Positions 7,471 through 15,877 of a DNA stretch of 19,742 nucleotides are shown here, piece by piece. The position numbers were made by a program, and so were the translations under genes. Source of the stretch: Nitrospirota bacterium (GTDB lineage: Bacteria; Nitrospirota; Nitrospiria; Nitrospirales; UBA8639); assembly GCA_029881175.1 (NCBI GenBank), contig JAOUNC010000007.1, forward strand, positions 1 through 19,742, given 5' to 3'. Position 1 is the stretch's first letter. Every line of letters begins with the position of its first letter. The notes beneath the pieces were generated by a model. The model did not search any database, was not told the DNA's origin, and worked only from the letters and a program-made list of their open reading frames with translations.

Positions 7471-7658
7471 CTCCTTTTGAAAATTGATATTGCTTTTGGC
7501 TCGAGATGCATTACCCATTGGGAAGGGATAGGCCGCGGACGCGAGATAGAGGCGACTGAGGTCAGACACTTTCCAGGAAACTCTCGGTCAAAAGAACACC
7601 GGTTACGGGCTTCAGTGATTATGTCGCTCAAGGCCAAGCCCCTAGCCTTAAGTAAATT
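7464..7658 (-). promoter_or_regulatory. Long 5' leader of the RRM gene
   Basis: From the predicted start of transcription near 7658 to the ATG at 7463 is about 195 nt, far longer than a usual leader, as in cold-shock mRNAs. It contains the conserved 57-nt element (7509-7565) 46 to 102 nt upstream of the ATG, which carries the segment CCTATCCC followed by TTCCCAATGGG. Confidence 0.5.
7509..7565 (-). repeat. Copy 2 of the 57-nt conserved leader element, inverted relative to copy 1
   Basis: It is read on the minus strand and is 51/57 identical to 6964-7020, with 32 identical bases from 7512 to 7543. The six differences are spread over all codon positions of the shared open frame, which argues for conserved RNA or DNA rather than a conserved peptide. 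It lies in the leader of the RRM gene. Confidence 0.85.
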
Positions 7659-7664
7659 TAATTT

Positions 7665-7692
7665 AGCATAGGAAAAGGATAAAAGATAGCAA
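7665..7692 (-). promoter_or_regulatory. Possible sigma70 promoter of the RRM gene
   Basis: On the minus strand, TTGCTA (plus 7687-7692) and TATGCT (plus 7665-7670) are separated by 16 bases; each matches four of six consensus positions. The surrounding sequence is AT-rich, as expected for a promoter. Confidence 0.4.
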
Positions 7693-7702
7693 GATATTTT
7701 CT

Positions 7703-7720
7703 CCACATCAGCCGATGTGG
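7703..7720. other. 7-bp stem-loop upstream of the RRM promoter
   Basis: CCACATC (7703-7709) pairs with GATGTGG (7714-7720) around the loop AGCC. No T-run follows on either strand. It lies just upstream of the RRM promoter and could be an operator for a dimeric regulator. Confidence 0.4.
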
Positions 7721-7792
7721 CGGTCGACTTGACAAGACTCCACAAGTGAATTTTGGCAACTTGCCATAAGACTCTCGATGGGGCGGACGCCA

Positions 7793-8020
7793 ATTTTTTT
7801 ATTTGTTTGGGTATCGACTTGTATTGAAATTTGGCAGTTGGTCGGTCCCCAACTCTTCGACAAGCCTGCTATGGCGCCTGCTCAGAGGGAACCGGATTTC
7901 AGCAATTTGTGGAGAGCTTCCCAAGCCGTTTCTGGCGAGCTCGTAGAAGCGTGGAAAGGGTTTAAATTAAAATATTGTAGGTTGAACGGTTTCAACGAAA
8001 AGGACTTGGAGCGAATCGGT
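7793..8020 (-). other. Gene-free stretch with a weak terminator-like hairpin
   Basis: No supported gene is seen. Downstream of the CzcC-like stop codon on the minus strand, a hairpin with six-base arms (plus GTTGAA 7981-7986 and TTCAAC 7991-7996, spacer CGGT) is followed after a few bases by an AT-rich run (minus CAATATTTTAATTT). It could be a weak terminator for the six-gene efflux operon. Confidence 0.35.
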
Positions 8021-9325
8021 TCAACCCTGTGGGTTGGTGGATCGGTCATGTGATGGAATTGGGCCGGGTGGAGGTTCGCCTGTTAAGCGTTCCAATTCAG
8101 TCAGCGCAATGGCTAAATCATATTGAGCTTGGGCGTAATCCAATCGGGTTTGACGGAGGACGCGTTGAGCATCAAGCACATCCATCAAGTTGGCCTCACC
8201 AAATTTAAAGCTGACCTGGGCAATTCGTAAGGCTTCTTGGGCCTGTTTCAAGAGACCTTGTTCGTAGGTGGTAATTTGTGCTGCGGCAGATTTGGAGAGA
8301 TGAACCTGTTGAATCATATTCTTGAGCAACTGGTGTTTGATCCGGATGAGGGAGGCTTCCCGTTGACGAAGAATCCCCTGGGCATGGGCAATGTTTCCCT
8401 GACGTTGATCCCATAGGGGGAAGGGAATGGATATGGCCCCGACATAGGCTTCGCGTCCGACATCTCGTTGATAACTGCCGCTCAGGGTGATATTGGGCAT
8501 GCGTGCCTGTTGTTCCCGCCGATGCGCTTGCCGGGCTTCCTCTACCATTTTTCGCCATTTCTGCATAACGGGATGCTGAGCGAGGGCATTTTCGTCGAGC
8601 GGTGTGGAAAGGAATTCTCCCCTTGATGAAGGAAACTCGCCTCGAATGGTAAATTGGTTGCCTAAGGCTCCGGCGGTCAAGCTATTCAATTCGGCTTGAA
8701 GCGAGTGGATCATGCTTTGGATTTGCGTGCGTTCTTTTTTCACCTTTAACAATTCGACCTGGATTTTTACGCCTTCAAATGGTGGGGCTTCGCCGGCTTC
8801 AATTCGACGAACAACGGAATTGCGGACCTTTTTCATGGATTCAAGATTGAGGGTGGCCGTGTTCCCTTGATGCGTGGCAAACAACAGATTGTAAAACGCA
8901 TGCTTGGTGGCGGCGATCACATCTAATTGGGCCTCTTGAAAAGAGGCCTGTGCACTCTCAACTCCGGCTTGCGCAGCCCGCTGATCAGCATCCCGCTTGC
9001 CTGGCCATTCCAAGGGTTGGCTGAGCGTAATATACCGCTCAGTAATGGTCGTCCCCATGGAGGGATCTCGTAAGGATCCCCGACCGCTTTGAAAGGCAAT
9101 GGTGGGGTTGGGATAGGCGGAGGCGATCCGTTTCTGGCCTTCCTTTTGTTCAAGGATTCCCTGACTTTCTTGGAGGGCCGGGTTGTTCGTGATCGCCAAT
9201 TCCACAACGTCTTGGAGGGAATAGGCGGAGGAAGCCTGTGGAGCGGGAAGAGACTGAGCCTGGACGGAAGAGACGGTTGGGAAAAAACAGTGAAATAGGC
9301 CGAAGGCAATCAGAAGAACGTGCAT
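8021..9325 (-). CDS. czcC: Outer-membrane efflux protein, TolC/CzcC family
   Basis: The 434-aa protein is the outer-membrane channel of the tripartite RND pump encoded with it. A signal peptide spans about 1-24 (MHVLLIAFGL and on to V-Q-A-Q). It is followed by two long repeats of coiled-coil helices characteristic of outer-membrane efflux proteins, with typical motifs such as AYPNPTIAFQSGRG and, near the end, RVLRQTRLDYAQAQYDL. I chose the ATG at 9325 because AAGGA lies seven bases upstream and the signal peptide begins there. A longer frame from 9364 would overlap the end of czcA and lacks a ribosome site. It is the last gene of the six-gene operon, ten bases after the czcA stop. No CXXC or other lipidation signal is seen. 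Confidence 0.9.
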   Translation of the reverse strand: MHVLLIAFGLFHCFFPTVSSVQAQSLPAPQASSAYSLQDVVELAITNNPALQESQGILEQKEGQKRIASAYPNPTIAFQSGRGSLRDPSMGTTITERYITLSQPLEWPGKRDADQRAAQAGVESAQASFQEAQLDVIAATKHAFYNLLFATHQGNTATLNLESMKKVRNSVVRRIEAGEAPPFEGVKIQVELLKVKKERTQIQSMIHSLQAELNSLTAGALGNQFTIRGEFPSSRGEFLSTPLDENALAQHPVMQKWRKMVEEARQAHRREQQARMPNITLSGSYQRDVGREAYVGAISIPFPLWDQRQGNIAHAQGILRQREASLIRIKHQLLKNMIQQVHLSKSAAAQITTYEQGLLKQAQEALRIAQVSFKFGEANLMDVLDAQRVLRQTRLDYAQAQYDLAIALTELERLTGEPPPGPIPSHDRSTNPQG

Positions 9326-9335
9326 GATCCAATCC

Positions 9336-12300
9336 TTAGAGTGAAGAGGTTGTGGCAATTTCATTGTGAGTGGGTTCCATGGGTTTTTGCCGACGACAGA
9401 TGGTCTGATAGACCGCAGGAATGACGAGTAGGGTCAGGGGCGTCGACGTGACTAAGCCCCCGATGACGACTGTGGCCAGTGGCCGTTGGACCTCTGCGCC
9501 CATACTGGTGGCGATGGCCATCGGGAGAAATCCCAAGCTGGCGACTAAGGCGGTCATGAGTACCGGACGAAGCCGATCCATCGCCCCTTGTTCCACCGCT
9601 TCTGCGGTAGACAGGCCTTCGGTCTCCAATCCTTGAATGCGACTGACCAAGACCACCCCATTTAAGACGGCGATACCAAAGAGCGCGATGCAGCCGATGA
9701 CGGCCGAAATACTCAAGGGCAGGCCGCGCATCCAAAGGGCAAAGAGTCCTCCTGATAAGGCTAACGGGACATTCAGGAAAATCAGCAGGGCTGGGCGAAT
9801 GGCCCCGAAGATGACAGACAAGACCGCGATGATCAGCACTAACGTAATGGGCACCACGACGCCGAGGCGACGAGTGGCTTCACGTAAATGTTTGTATTGT
9901 CCTGCCCATTCAAGGTAGTAGCCTGGAGGGAGGGAAATAGTTTGAGCCACAGTCTGTTGGGCCTCAGACACGAAGGAACCCAAGTCACGCCCTCGGATGT
10001 TGGTTTCGACGACCAATCGGCGTTGCACATTTTCTCGACTGATTTGTGCAGGTCCTTCATCCACCGTGATGGTGGCCACCCTGGATAGGGGAACCAATTC
10101 TCCATGGCTGGTGGGGATGAGGAGATTTCCTAGGGCCACAGGCCCCGCAGAGACATGATCAGCGAGACGGACAATGAGGTCAAATCGCCGTTGCCCTTCG
10201 AAAATCGTGCCCACCGTTTGTCCTACTCTGGCCGACTCAATGATTTCCAGGACGTCTTTGGCATTGAGCCCATAGCGACCCAGTTGGTCTCGATTGACAA
10301 TCACCCGAATCCTGGGGATGCCGGTGACTTGTTCGACTTTCACATCTGCGGCTCCGGGAACCTGTTCTAATATTTTCGCGACCTGCTCGCCATGATGGCG
10401 CAAGATGTCGAGATCCTCACCGAATATTTTCACCGCCACATCGGACCGGGTTCCGCCAATTAATTCATTGAATCGCATTTCAATTGGTTGGGTAAAACCG
10501 AGTCCGACGCCTGGAACGGTTTTGAGAATTGCGGACTTCATGGCTTCAATTAAGGCATCTTTCGTGGAAGCGCTGGTCCAGTCTTCCTGGGATTTCAACA
10601 CCACAAACACATCAGATAATTCAATACCCATGACGTCGGTGGCGACTTCCGGGCTGCCTGTTCGGGTGACGACCTGTATGACTTCAGGAAACTGTCGTAG
10701 CGCACGTTCCACGCCCAAGGCCGTGTCGATGGATTCGGTCATAGACACACTGGGGAGGCGCCAGATTTGAATGGCCATATCGCCTTCTTCCAATCGAGGG
10801 AGGAACTCGATACCCAACCGCGATCCAATGAGGAGGCTTGTGCCAAAGATGATCACTCCAGGGATGATGACCCAGCTTGGGTGTGTGAGTGAGAGTTGGA
10901 GGAGCGGGCGATAGAGATTGCGGGCCATCCGGATAAGCCAGGTTTCTTCTTGGCTGGCTGTGGGCCGAGCAAACCAATAGGCCAGAACGGGTACGCCAGC
11001 CACGGCAAATAGTAAAGACCCAACCAGGGCAAAAATCACCGTCATGGCCATGGGCCGAAACATTTTTCCTTCAAGGCCCAGTAAGGAAAGGATGGGAAGA
11101 TACACGATAATGATGATGCCGACGGCAAATACGATGGGTCGCAAGACCTCCTTCGCCGACGCCAGGACGGTAGCCAGCCTGTCTTCTGAGGACATCGACC
11201 GGTCGTGTCCTAATCGGCGGAGAATATTGTCGATCATCACGACCGACCCATCAACGAGAAGGCCAAAATCAATGGCTCCCAGGCTCATCAGGTTGCCGGA
11301 AATACCAGCCTGATACATCCCGGTAAACGCGAAAAGCATGGAAAGGGGAATCGCCATTGCCACAATGAGGCCTGCCCGGAAATTTCCCAGAAAGGAAAAG
11401 AGAATCGCGATAACCAGCAAGCCGCCTTCGAGCAGGTTATTGCGCACGGTTTTGATGACTTTTGAGACAAAGATTGTCCGATCATAATACGGCTCAATCT
11501 TGATTCCCGGAGGCAGAGAGGCTTGAATCTCTTGTACCCGTTCCTTGACCAGTTCCACCACTTGTTGCGCATTGGCTCCAGCGAGCATTTGCACCATGCC
11601 AATAACGGTTTCCCCTTCCCCCATTCGAGTGGCCGAGCCAATACGCAAGGCAGCCCCTTCTTGCACTTCACCAATGTCAGTAATAACGATGGGGACGCCC
11701 CCTGGTCCATGATCAATGACGATCTGTTCCAATTCGGTAATGGACGAGGCCATCGCTTCGCCCGTAATGAGATATTGTTCTCGCTCATGTTCAATGTACC
11801 CGCCGCCGGCCAAGGCATTGTTTTGCTCAAGGGCATGAAAGACGGTGGATAAGGAAAGATTGAAGGCCAGGAGTTTGCTGGGCTCCACCACCACTTGAAA
11901 TTGCTTGGTTTCTCCTCCCCAAATATTGACTTCGACGACACCGGGGACTGCTCGCAGACGTCGACCAATATCCCATTCTAAAAGTGTTCGCAGCGTCATG
12001 GGACTATAGCCAGGTCCGTTGAGCGTGAATTGATAGACCTCCCCTAAGCCTGTAGATAAGGGACCCATCATGGGCCGGCCATATTTTGGTGGAATCCGCT
12101 CGGCAGCCAAATTGATGCGCTCGTTCACCAGTTGCCGGACGAAGTATTGATCCATACGTTCATCAAAGATCGCTGTCACCGCGGACAGCCCATAGCGGGA
12201 GATGGAGCGAACTTCTTGTAAGCCCGGTATTCCGCTGAGGGCGGTTTCTATGGGAAACGTCACAAACTGTTCAACCTCAATGGGCCCCAGAGCGGGTGAG

Positions 12301-12452
12301 GGGGTGAGAATTTGCACTTGAACGGGCGTGAGATCGGGAACGGCATCGATGGTGAGGTTATTCAATGACCAGAGGCCGGCCACGGTGACCAGAATCAAGG
12401 TCACGACCGTGAAGAATCGATAGCGAAGGGAAAGGGTTAACAAACGTTCCAT
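9336..12452 (-). CDS. czcA: Heavy-metal efflux RND transporter, CzcA-type (HME family)
   Basis: The 1038-aa protein is a full-length proton-driven RND inner-membrane pump with twelve expected helices and two large periplasmic loops. In helix 4 it has DFGLLVDGSVVMIDN (395-409), so D395, D401 and D408 stand where CzcA has its proton-relay residues D402, D408 and E415. The DFGxxVDG form is typical of divalent-cation (Zn, Co, Cd, Ni) exporters, while copper/silver CusA proteins have GAMVDA-like sequence there. A second family signature, IAVLNGVVLVSRI, is near the C-terminal end. Annotation as CusA from overall similarity would therefore be risky; the metal is inferred as divalent. The start ATG has only a weak ribosome site. 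It lies 83 bases after czcB, with a tiny reading frame in the gap, and ten bases before czcC. Confidence 0.93.
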   Translation of the reverse strand: MERLLTLSLRYRFFTVVTLILVTVAGLWSLNNLTIDAVPDLTPVQVQILTPSPALGPIEVEQFVTFPIETALSGIPGLQEVRSISRYGLSAVTAIFDERMDQYFVRQLVNERINLAAERIPPKYGRPMMGPLSTGLGEVYQFTLNGPGYSPMTLRTLLEWDIGRRLRAVPGVVEVNIWGGETKQFQVVVEPSKLLAFNLSLSTVFHALEQNNALAGGGYIEHEREQYLITGEAMASSITELEQIVIDHGPGGVPIVITDIGEVQEGAALRIGSATRMGEGETVIGMVQMLAGANAQQVVELVKERVQEIQASLPPGIKIEPYYDRTIFVSKVIKTVRNNLLEGGLLVIAILFSFLGNFRAGLIVAMAIPLSMLFAFTGMYQAGISGNLMSLGAIDFGLLVDGSVVMIDNILRRLGHDRSMSSEDRLATVLASAKEVLRPIVFAVGIIIIVYLPILSLLGLEGKMFRPMAMTVIFALVGSLLFAVAGVPVLAYWFARPTASQEETWLIRMARNLYRPLLQLSLTHPSWVIIPGVIIFGTSLLIGSRLGIEFLPRLEEGDMAIQIWRLPSVSMTESIDTALGVERALRQFPEVIQVVTRTGSPEVATDVMGIELSDVFVVLKSQEDWTSASTKDALIEAMKSAILKTVPGVGLGFTQPIEMRFNELIGGTRSDVAVKIFGEDLDILRHHGEQVAKILEQVPGAADVKVEQVTGIPRIRVIVNRDQLGRYGLNAKDVLEIIESARVGQTVGTIFEGQRRFDLIVRLADHVSAGPVALGNLLIPTSHGELVPLSRVATITVDEGPAQISRENVQRRLVVETNIRGRDLGSFVSEAQQTVAQTISLPPGYYLEWAGQYKHLREATRRLGVVVPITLVLIIAVLSVIFGAIRPALLIFLNVPLALSGGLFALWMRGLPLSISAVIGCIALFGIAVLNGVVLVSRIQGLETEGLSTAEAVEQGAMDRLRPVLMTALVASLGFLPMAIATSMGAEVQRPLATVVIGGLVTSTPLTLLVIPAVYQTICRRQKPMEPTHNEIATTSSL

Positions 12453-12469
12453 GTTAAAGTCTTAAAACC

Positions 12470-12502
12470 CTAAAATGAACCATGAAGGATTGAAGTGCGC
12501 AT
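12470..12502 (-). CDS. Possible 10-codon leader peptide between czcB and czcA
   Basis: An ATG at 12502 has a GAGG-type ribosome site (plus 12511-12514) eight bases upstream and opens a frame of ten residues (MRTSILHGSF) ending in TAG at 12470, eighteen bases before the czcA ATG. The czcA start itself has no good Shine-Dalgarno, so translation of this peptide could deliver ribosomes to czcA. It is too short to judge by coding statistics. Confidence 0.2.
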   Translation of the reverse strand: MRTSILHGSF

Positions 12503-12535
12503 GCGTTCTTCCTCTGATGTTGCCTCGTACATTGG

Positions 12536-13744
12536 TTATTCTCCTTCAATAGATGACTTCATCATGGCGTTTTTGAGATCGAACACGCCTTGCGTGACCA
12601 CGGCGGCTCCAGCACTCACTCCATGGATGACCTCCACCAGCCCTCCGGTTTCCGGTCCTACCTCTACGGGCACAAATTCAAATCCGGTAGGAGTTTGAAC
12701 GAAGACTCCACGCACCCTGTTGACCAGGGTGATGGCTGAAAGAGGCATGGAAAGGACGGGTTTTTTCTGATCGCTCAGACGGACTTGAACAAATTCATTG
12801 GGTTTGAGTTGGCCTTTGGGATTGTCGACATCAAATCGGACGCGGATCGTGCGAGTGGCTTCATCGGCAACAGGAGCGACATAGGCTAAGATCCCGTGAA
12901 TGGGCTCTCCGCCTTGTGGCACGACTTGCCCTAGATCTCCTTCCTTAAACCGCCGAGCTTGTTCGATAGGTAAATTGGCAAAGACCCAGACGCGACTGGT
13001 GTCGACGATTTCAAAGAGTTCTTCGCCTGCCCCAATGCCTTGGCCGAGCACGACTTTTTGATTCACGACGGTTCCGCTCAGTGGGGTTCGCAAAATGTAT
13101 TTGTGGCCTTCGAGATGGCTGCCATGTTCCAGTTGATATAGATCCTTTTTGCTCAGTCCCATATTCAGGAGCTTTTCTTTTACATGTTGAAAGACTGCTT
13201 GGGCTTCGCGTTGCTGGCCCTGATCTTCCAGGAAACGGCGTTGAGAAATGATCTGTTCAGCTTGCAACTCGTTGGTTCGCTTAAAATTGCTGGTGGCCAC
13301 ATCCACTTTGGCTTTGGCCACCAAGTATTCCTGCACTAATTCATCCAGTCTCATACTTTCCACTGCGGCCAGTGGCTGACCTTTGGTGACTCGAGTTCCC
13401 AATGTCACAAAAATCGTATCGATTTGGCCTGGGATTCTGGAGGACACTTTGGCCACTTGCGCAAGATCGAGAGCGACGTTCGCTGGAGCCGTGAACACAT
13501 AAGGCATCAGACGTTCAGCGATGACCTCGACATGAATCCGTTGCCTGGCTTGTTCAGGAAGCAGGTCCACTTGAATCGATGTGCTCTCGAGAGGAGGGGG
13601 CTCTTCCTTCGCAGTGGGGGGTGCCACTGGCTGATCAGAACAGGCGGCAAGCCACAGGCTGAGAAAAACCAGAATGATCAATCGATGTATGGGCGGCGAC
13701 GGATCGTTCTTCAATAGCCGACCTTTCGAGAGGAACATGTTCAT
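12536..13744 (-). CDS. czcB: Periplasmic adaptor (membrane fusion protein), CzcB/CusB type
   Basis: The 402-aa protein links the RND pump to the outer-membrane channel. The N-terminus has a signal with lipobox L-A-A-C and a predicted lipidated Cys35. A Pro-rich linker follows (EEPPPLES), then the barrel-sandwich (lipoyl-like) domain around 90-130, which begins with SSRIPGQIDTIFV and has a VTKGQPLA turn, the alpha-hairpin (about 130-200), the second half of the lipoyl domain (about 215-245), a beta-barrel domain and a membrane-proximal domain ending near 400. No His-rich insert or methionine cluster is seen, unlike CusB, consistent with divalent-cation use. The start ATG overlaps the kinase stop (ATGA), so the pump genes are translationally coupled to the sensor genes. 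An alternative start at the third residue is possible. Confidence 0.9.
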   Translation of the reverse strand: MNMFLSKGRLLKNDPSPPIHRLIILVFLSLWLAACSDQPVAPPTAKEEPPPLESTSIQVDLLPEQARQRIHVEVIAERLMPYVFTAPANVALDLAQVAKVSSRIPGQIDTIFVTLGTRVTKGQPLAAVESMRLDELVQEYLVAKAKVDVATSNFKRTNELQAEQIISQRRFLEDQGQQREAQAVFQHVKEKLLNMGLSKKDLYQLEHGSHLEGHKYILRTPLSGTVVNQKVVLGQGIGAGEELFEIVDTSRVWVFANLPIEQARRFKEGDLGQVVPQGGEPIHGILAYVAPVADEATRTIRVRFDVDNPKGQLKPNEFVQVRLSDQKKPVLSMPLSAITLVNRVRGVFVQTPTGFEFVPVEVGPETGGLVEVIHGVSAGAAVVTQGVFDLKNAMMKSSIEGE

Positions 13745-15177
13745 ACGCGTGAATCTCCGGATGGAAGCGTGATCGTCACTGTTGTTTCTTTTCCTACTAT
13801 GCTCTGTATCTTCACTTGGCCATCATGAGCTTCCACAATCTCTTTGACAATGGCCAGACCTAATCCAGTTCCCCCCGATAAACGATCCCGTGCGTGATCT
13901 ACTCGATAAAACCGGTCAAAGATATGGGGTAGGTGTTCCGCAGCAATGCCGGGACCGGTATTCGTAATGGATAAGGTGGTCGAGGATGGTCCCTGCTTGA
14001 GTCGAATGGTGACGGTACCGCCATTGGGGGTATGTCGGAGCGCATTATCCAAGACATTAATGATCGCCTGCTTGAGCTGGGAGGGGTCTCCCAGAACTGG
14101 CGTGAGGGAATCTTGATCAATCTGGAGATGAATGTCTTTGTCTTGAGCAAGGACGGCGAATTGGTCCCCAACGTCCTGCACCAATGTGGAAAGATTGAGG
14201 GAATGCAGCTCCAGAGGCGGTCGATCTCCCTTGAACTGCGCCAAGGTGAGCAATGATTTGGTGATCTTTGTGAGGCGGTCCACTTCCTGGATGTTGTCCA
14301 GAATCGCTTCTTGATAGTCTTCAACGGATCGAGGTCGTTGGAGGATAACTTCAAAATTGCCCTTCATGGCGGTCAACGGAGTTTTCAATTCATGTGCGGC
14401 ATCGGCGACAAAACGATGTTGGCTCTCCAAGGCCTTCTGCAATCGTTCCAGCATGTTGTTAAAGGTCATCGCGAGCTGCTGAAATTCTATGTAGGGGGTG
14501 GTCAACAGCAAGCGAGTAGAAAGGTTTTGCCCAGAAATAGAGGCGGCTGTTTGGCTCAAGGCATCGACGGGAGCTAAGGCTTCTTTGGCCAGGCGCCCGC
14601 TTCCCCACCAGGCAAAGATCAACAGGATGGCCGTGGTGCCCACTAAGAGCCATCCTAGCCACCATAAGGTATCTTGGACGAACGTGAGAGATTGTTCGGT
14701 TTGTAAAATAAATCGTCCATGGTCTTCAATGCGAATGGGGACGGATATTCGGCGAATGGGTTGTCGGCCTGAGGTGGCCAGGGTTTCATATACGGTGTGG
14801 CCTTGTAACACCTGAGTGATCACGTGAGCGGTGACGGGTTCACGATTGCCCACGAAATCTCCGCTCCAAATGATGTGACCGGTGGCATTCAAGATGACGC
14901 TAAAGTGGATGGCGGTTTGTAATTCGTGTTCTTCGTGCCCGAGCGCTTCCTGGGTTTCCTCGTCCTGATCCTGAGGGTCGGTGATGTAAACGACTCCATG
15001 CTCGGTTGCCAGGTTGACCCGCTGGATTTCCTGTTGGGCCAAGTTCGCGAGATCATTGTCGATGTGGCCATAGAGAATAGTGGAGACCCCGAGATACAGG
15101 ATGAGGCCAAAGAGACCAAAGAGCGTGACCATCACCAATAAGGCAATCCGGCGAATACGGGTGCGAAACGCTTGCAT
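13741..15177 (-). CDS. Membrane sensor histidine kinase, likely metal-responsive (CusS/CzcS-like)
   Basis: The 478-aa protein has helix 1 (about 11-33), a periplasmic sensor (about 34-168), helix 2 (about 171-190), a HAMP region (about 191-245), the HisKA domain with phospho-acceptor H262 in AAHELKTPLTA, and an ATP-binding domain with the N box DNALRHTPNGG, the G1 box NTGPGIAAEHL, the F box RFYRVD and the G2 box GGTGLGLAIV. The sensor holds a cluster of acid and histidine residues, EALGHEEHELQ (around 77-87), that could bind metal ions. Regulator and kinase genes overlap by one base (TGATG), and the kinase stop overlaps czcB. It belongs to the CusS/CzcS type by context. The sensed metal cannot be read from sequence. 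Confidence 0.93.
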   Translation of the reverse strand: MQAFRTRIRRIALLVMVTLFGLFGLILYLGVSTILYGHIDNDLANLAQQEIQRVNLATEHGVVYITDPQDQDEETQEALGHEEHELQTAIHFSVILNATGHIIWSGDFVGNREPVTAHVITQVLQGHTVYETLATSGRQPIRRISVPIRIEDHGRFILQTEQSLTFVQDTLWWLGWLLVGTTAILLIFAWWGSGRLAKEALAPVDALSQTAASISGQNLSTRLLLTTPYIEFQQLAMTFNNMLERLQKALESQHRFVADAAHELKTPLTAMKGNFEVILQRPRSVEDYQEAILDNIQEVDRLTKITKSLLTLAQFKGDRPPLELHSLNLSTLVQDVGDQFAVLAQDKDIHLQIDQDSLTPVLGDPSQLKQAIINVLDNALRHTPNGGTVTIRLKQGPSSTTLSITNTGPGIAAEHLPHIFDRFYRVDHARDRLSGGTGLGLAIVKEIVEAHDGQVKIQSIVGKETTVTITLPSGDSRV

Positions 15178-15854
15178 CAGGACTCCGGAAGTTTCAAGAC
15201 GTATCCGACGCCGCGCACCGTATGAATGAGTTGGGGTGCCATGTCCCGATCCATTTTGTTACGCAGGGCTTTAATGTGGACATCGACAATATTGGTGACG
15301 GAGTCATAATGAATATCCCACACATGTTCGGTAATAGCTGTTCGGGTGAGGACCCGTCCGGCATTACGCAGTAAATACTCCAGGAGTGCGTATTCTTTAT
15401 TCGTGAGTACGACTTCCTTCCCCCCCCGCCATACCTTGTGTGTAACGGGATCCAATTCCAAGTCGGCGATCGTTAATTGCATGGGCGTTGAAGGCTGGCC
15501 ACGACGGAGTAAGGCGCGGATACGTGCGAGGAGCTCTGCAAAGGCAAAGGGTTTCGTGAGATAATCATCAGCTCCCGTGTCAAGTCCCAAGACGCGATCT
15601 TCAACCGTTTCTCGTGCAGTCAGTAACAGAATCGGCGTCATGTTTTTAGTGGCGCGCAGATTCCGGCACACTTCAAACCCATTCATTTTCGGGAGCATGA
15701 TATCTAAAACAATCAGATCATAGGGGGTCAGGCTTGCCATGGAAAAACCGGCTTCTCCATCAATGGCCAAGTCCACGGCATAACGTTCCTCCCGCAGGCC
15801 CTTGAGAATAAAACCCGAGACACTGGGATCATCTTCAACGATAAGAATACGCAT
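15177..15854 (-). CDS. OmpR/PhoB-family response regulator (CusR/CzcR-like)
   Basis: The 225-aa protein has an N-terminal receiver domain with acidic pocket E7-D8-D9, phospho-acceptor D51 in VLDIMLP, T79 and K101 in LTKPFAF. A C-terminal winged-helix DNA-binding domain (about 128-222) ends with the HTVRGVGYVL sequence of the OmpR class. It is read just before the histidine kinase, with a one-base overlap, and 23 bases after the DUF2231 gene. Family members of this kind bind tandem direct repeats upstream of metal-efflux genes. A candidate cluster of CATGA motifs lies at 16835-16874 upstream of the neighbouring PepSY gene, but binding there is inference. Confidence 0.95.
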   Translation of the reverse strand: MRILIVEDDPSVSGFILKGLREERYAVDLAIDGEAGFSMASLTPYDLIVLDIMLPKMNGFEVCRNLRATKNMTPILLLTARETVEDRVLGLDTGADDYLTKPFAFAELLARIRALLRRGQPSTPMQLTIADLELDPVTHKVWRGGKEVVLTNKEYALLEYLLRNAGRVLTRTAITEHVWDIHYDSVTNIVDVHIKALRNKMDRDMAPQLIHTVRGVGYVLKLPES

Positions 15855-15877
15855 AGTCTTAGGTGACCTGATGCCGC

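Noticed and set aside
6964..7565. Inverted repeats as ends of a transposon carrying the RRM gene
   Set aside because: No transposase, no target-site duplication and no terminal symmetry of an insertion sequence; one copy lies inside a transcribed leader, so a regulatory element is the simpler reading.
7141..7671. 176-codon proline-rich frame antisense to the RRM gene
   Set aside because: It is the complement of the glycine-rich tail codons, a typical shadow of a Gly-rich gene.
7729..7770. TTGACA at 7729-7734 as a plus-strand promoter
   Set aside because: No acceptable -10 box lies 15 to 19 bases downstream, and no supported gene follows on that strand.
7464..7793. N-terminal extension of the RRM protein to 223 residues
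   Set aside because: The RRM begins exactly at the ATG with a strong ribosome site, and the upstream frame covers the predicted promoter and leader.
7778..8053. 91-codon plus-strand open frame between the RRM and CzcC-like genes
   Set aside because: No ribosome site before the ATG, it overlaps the 3' end of the CzcC-like gene, and the product shows no domain.
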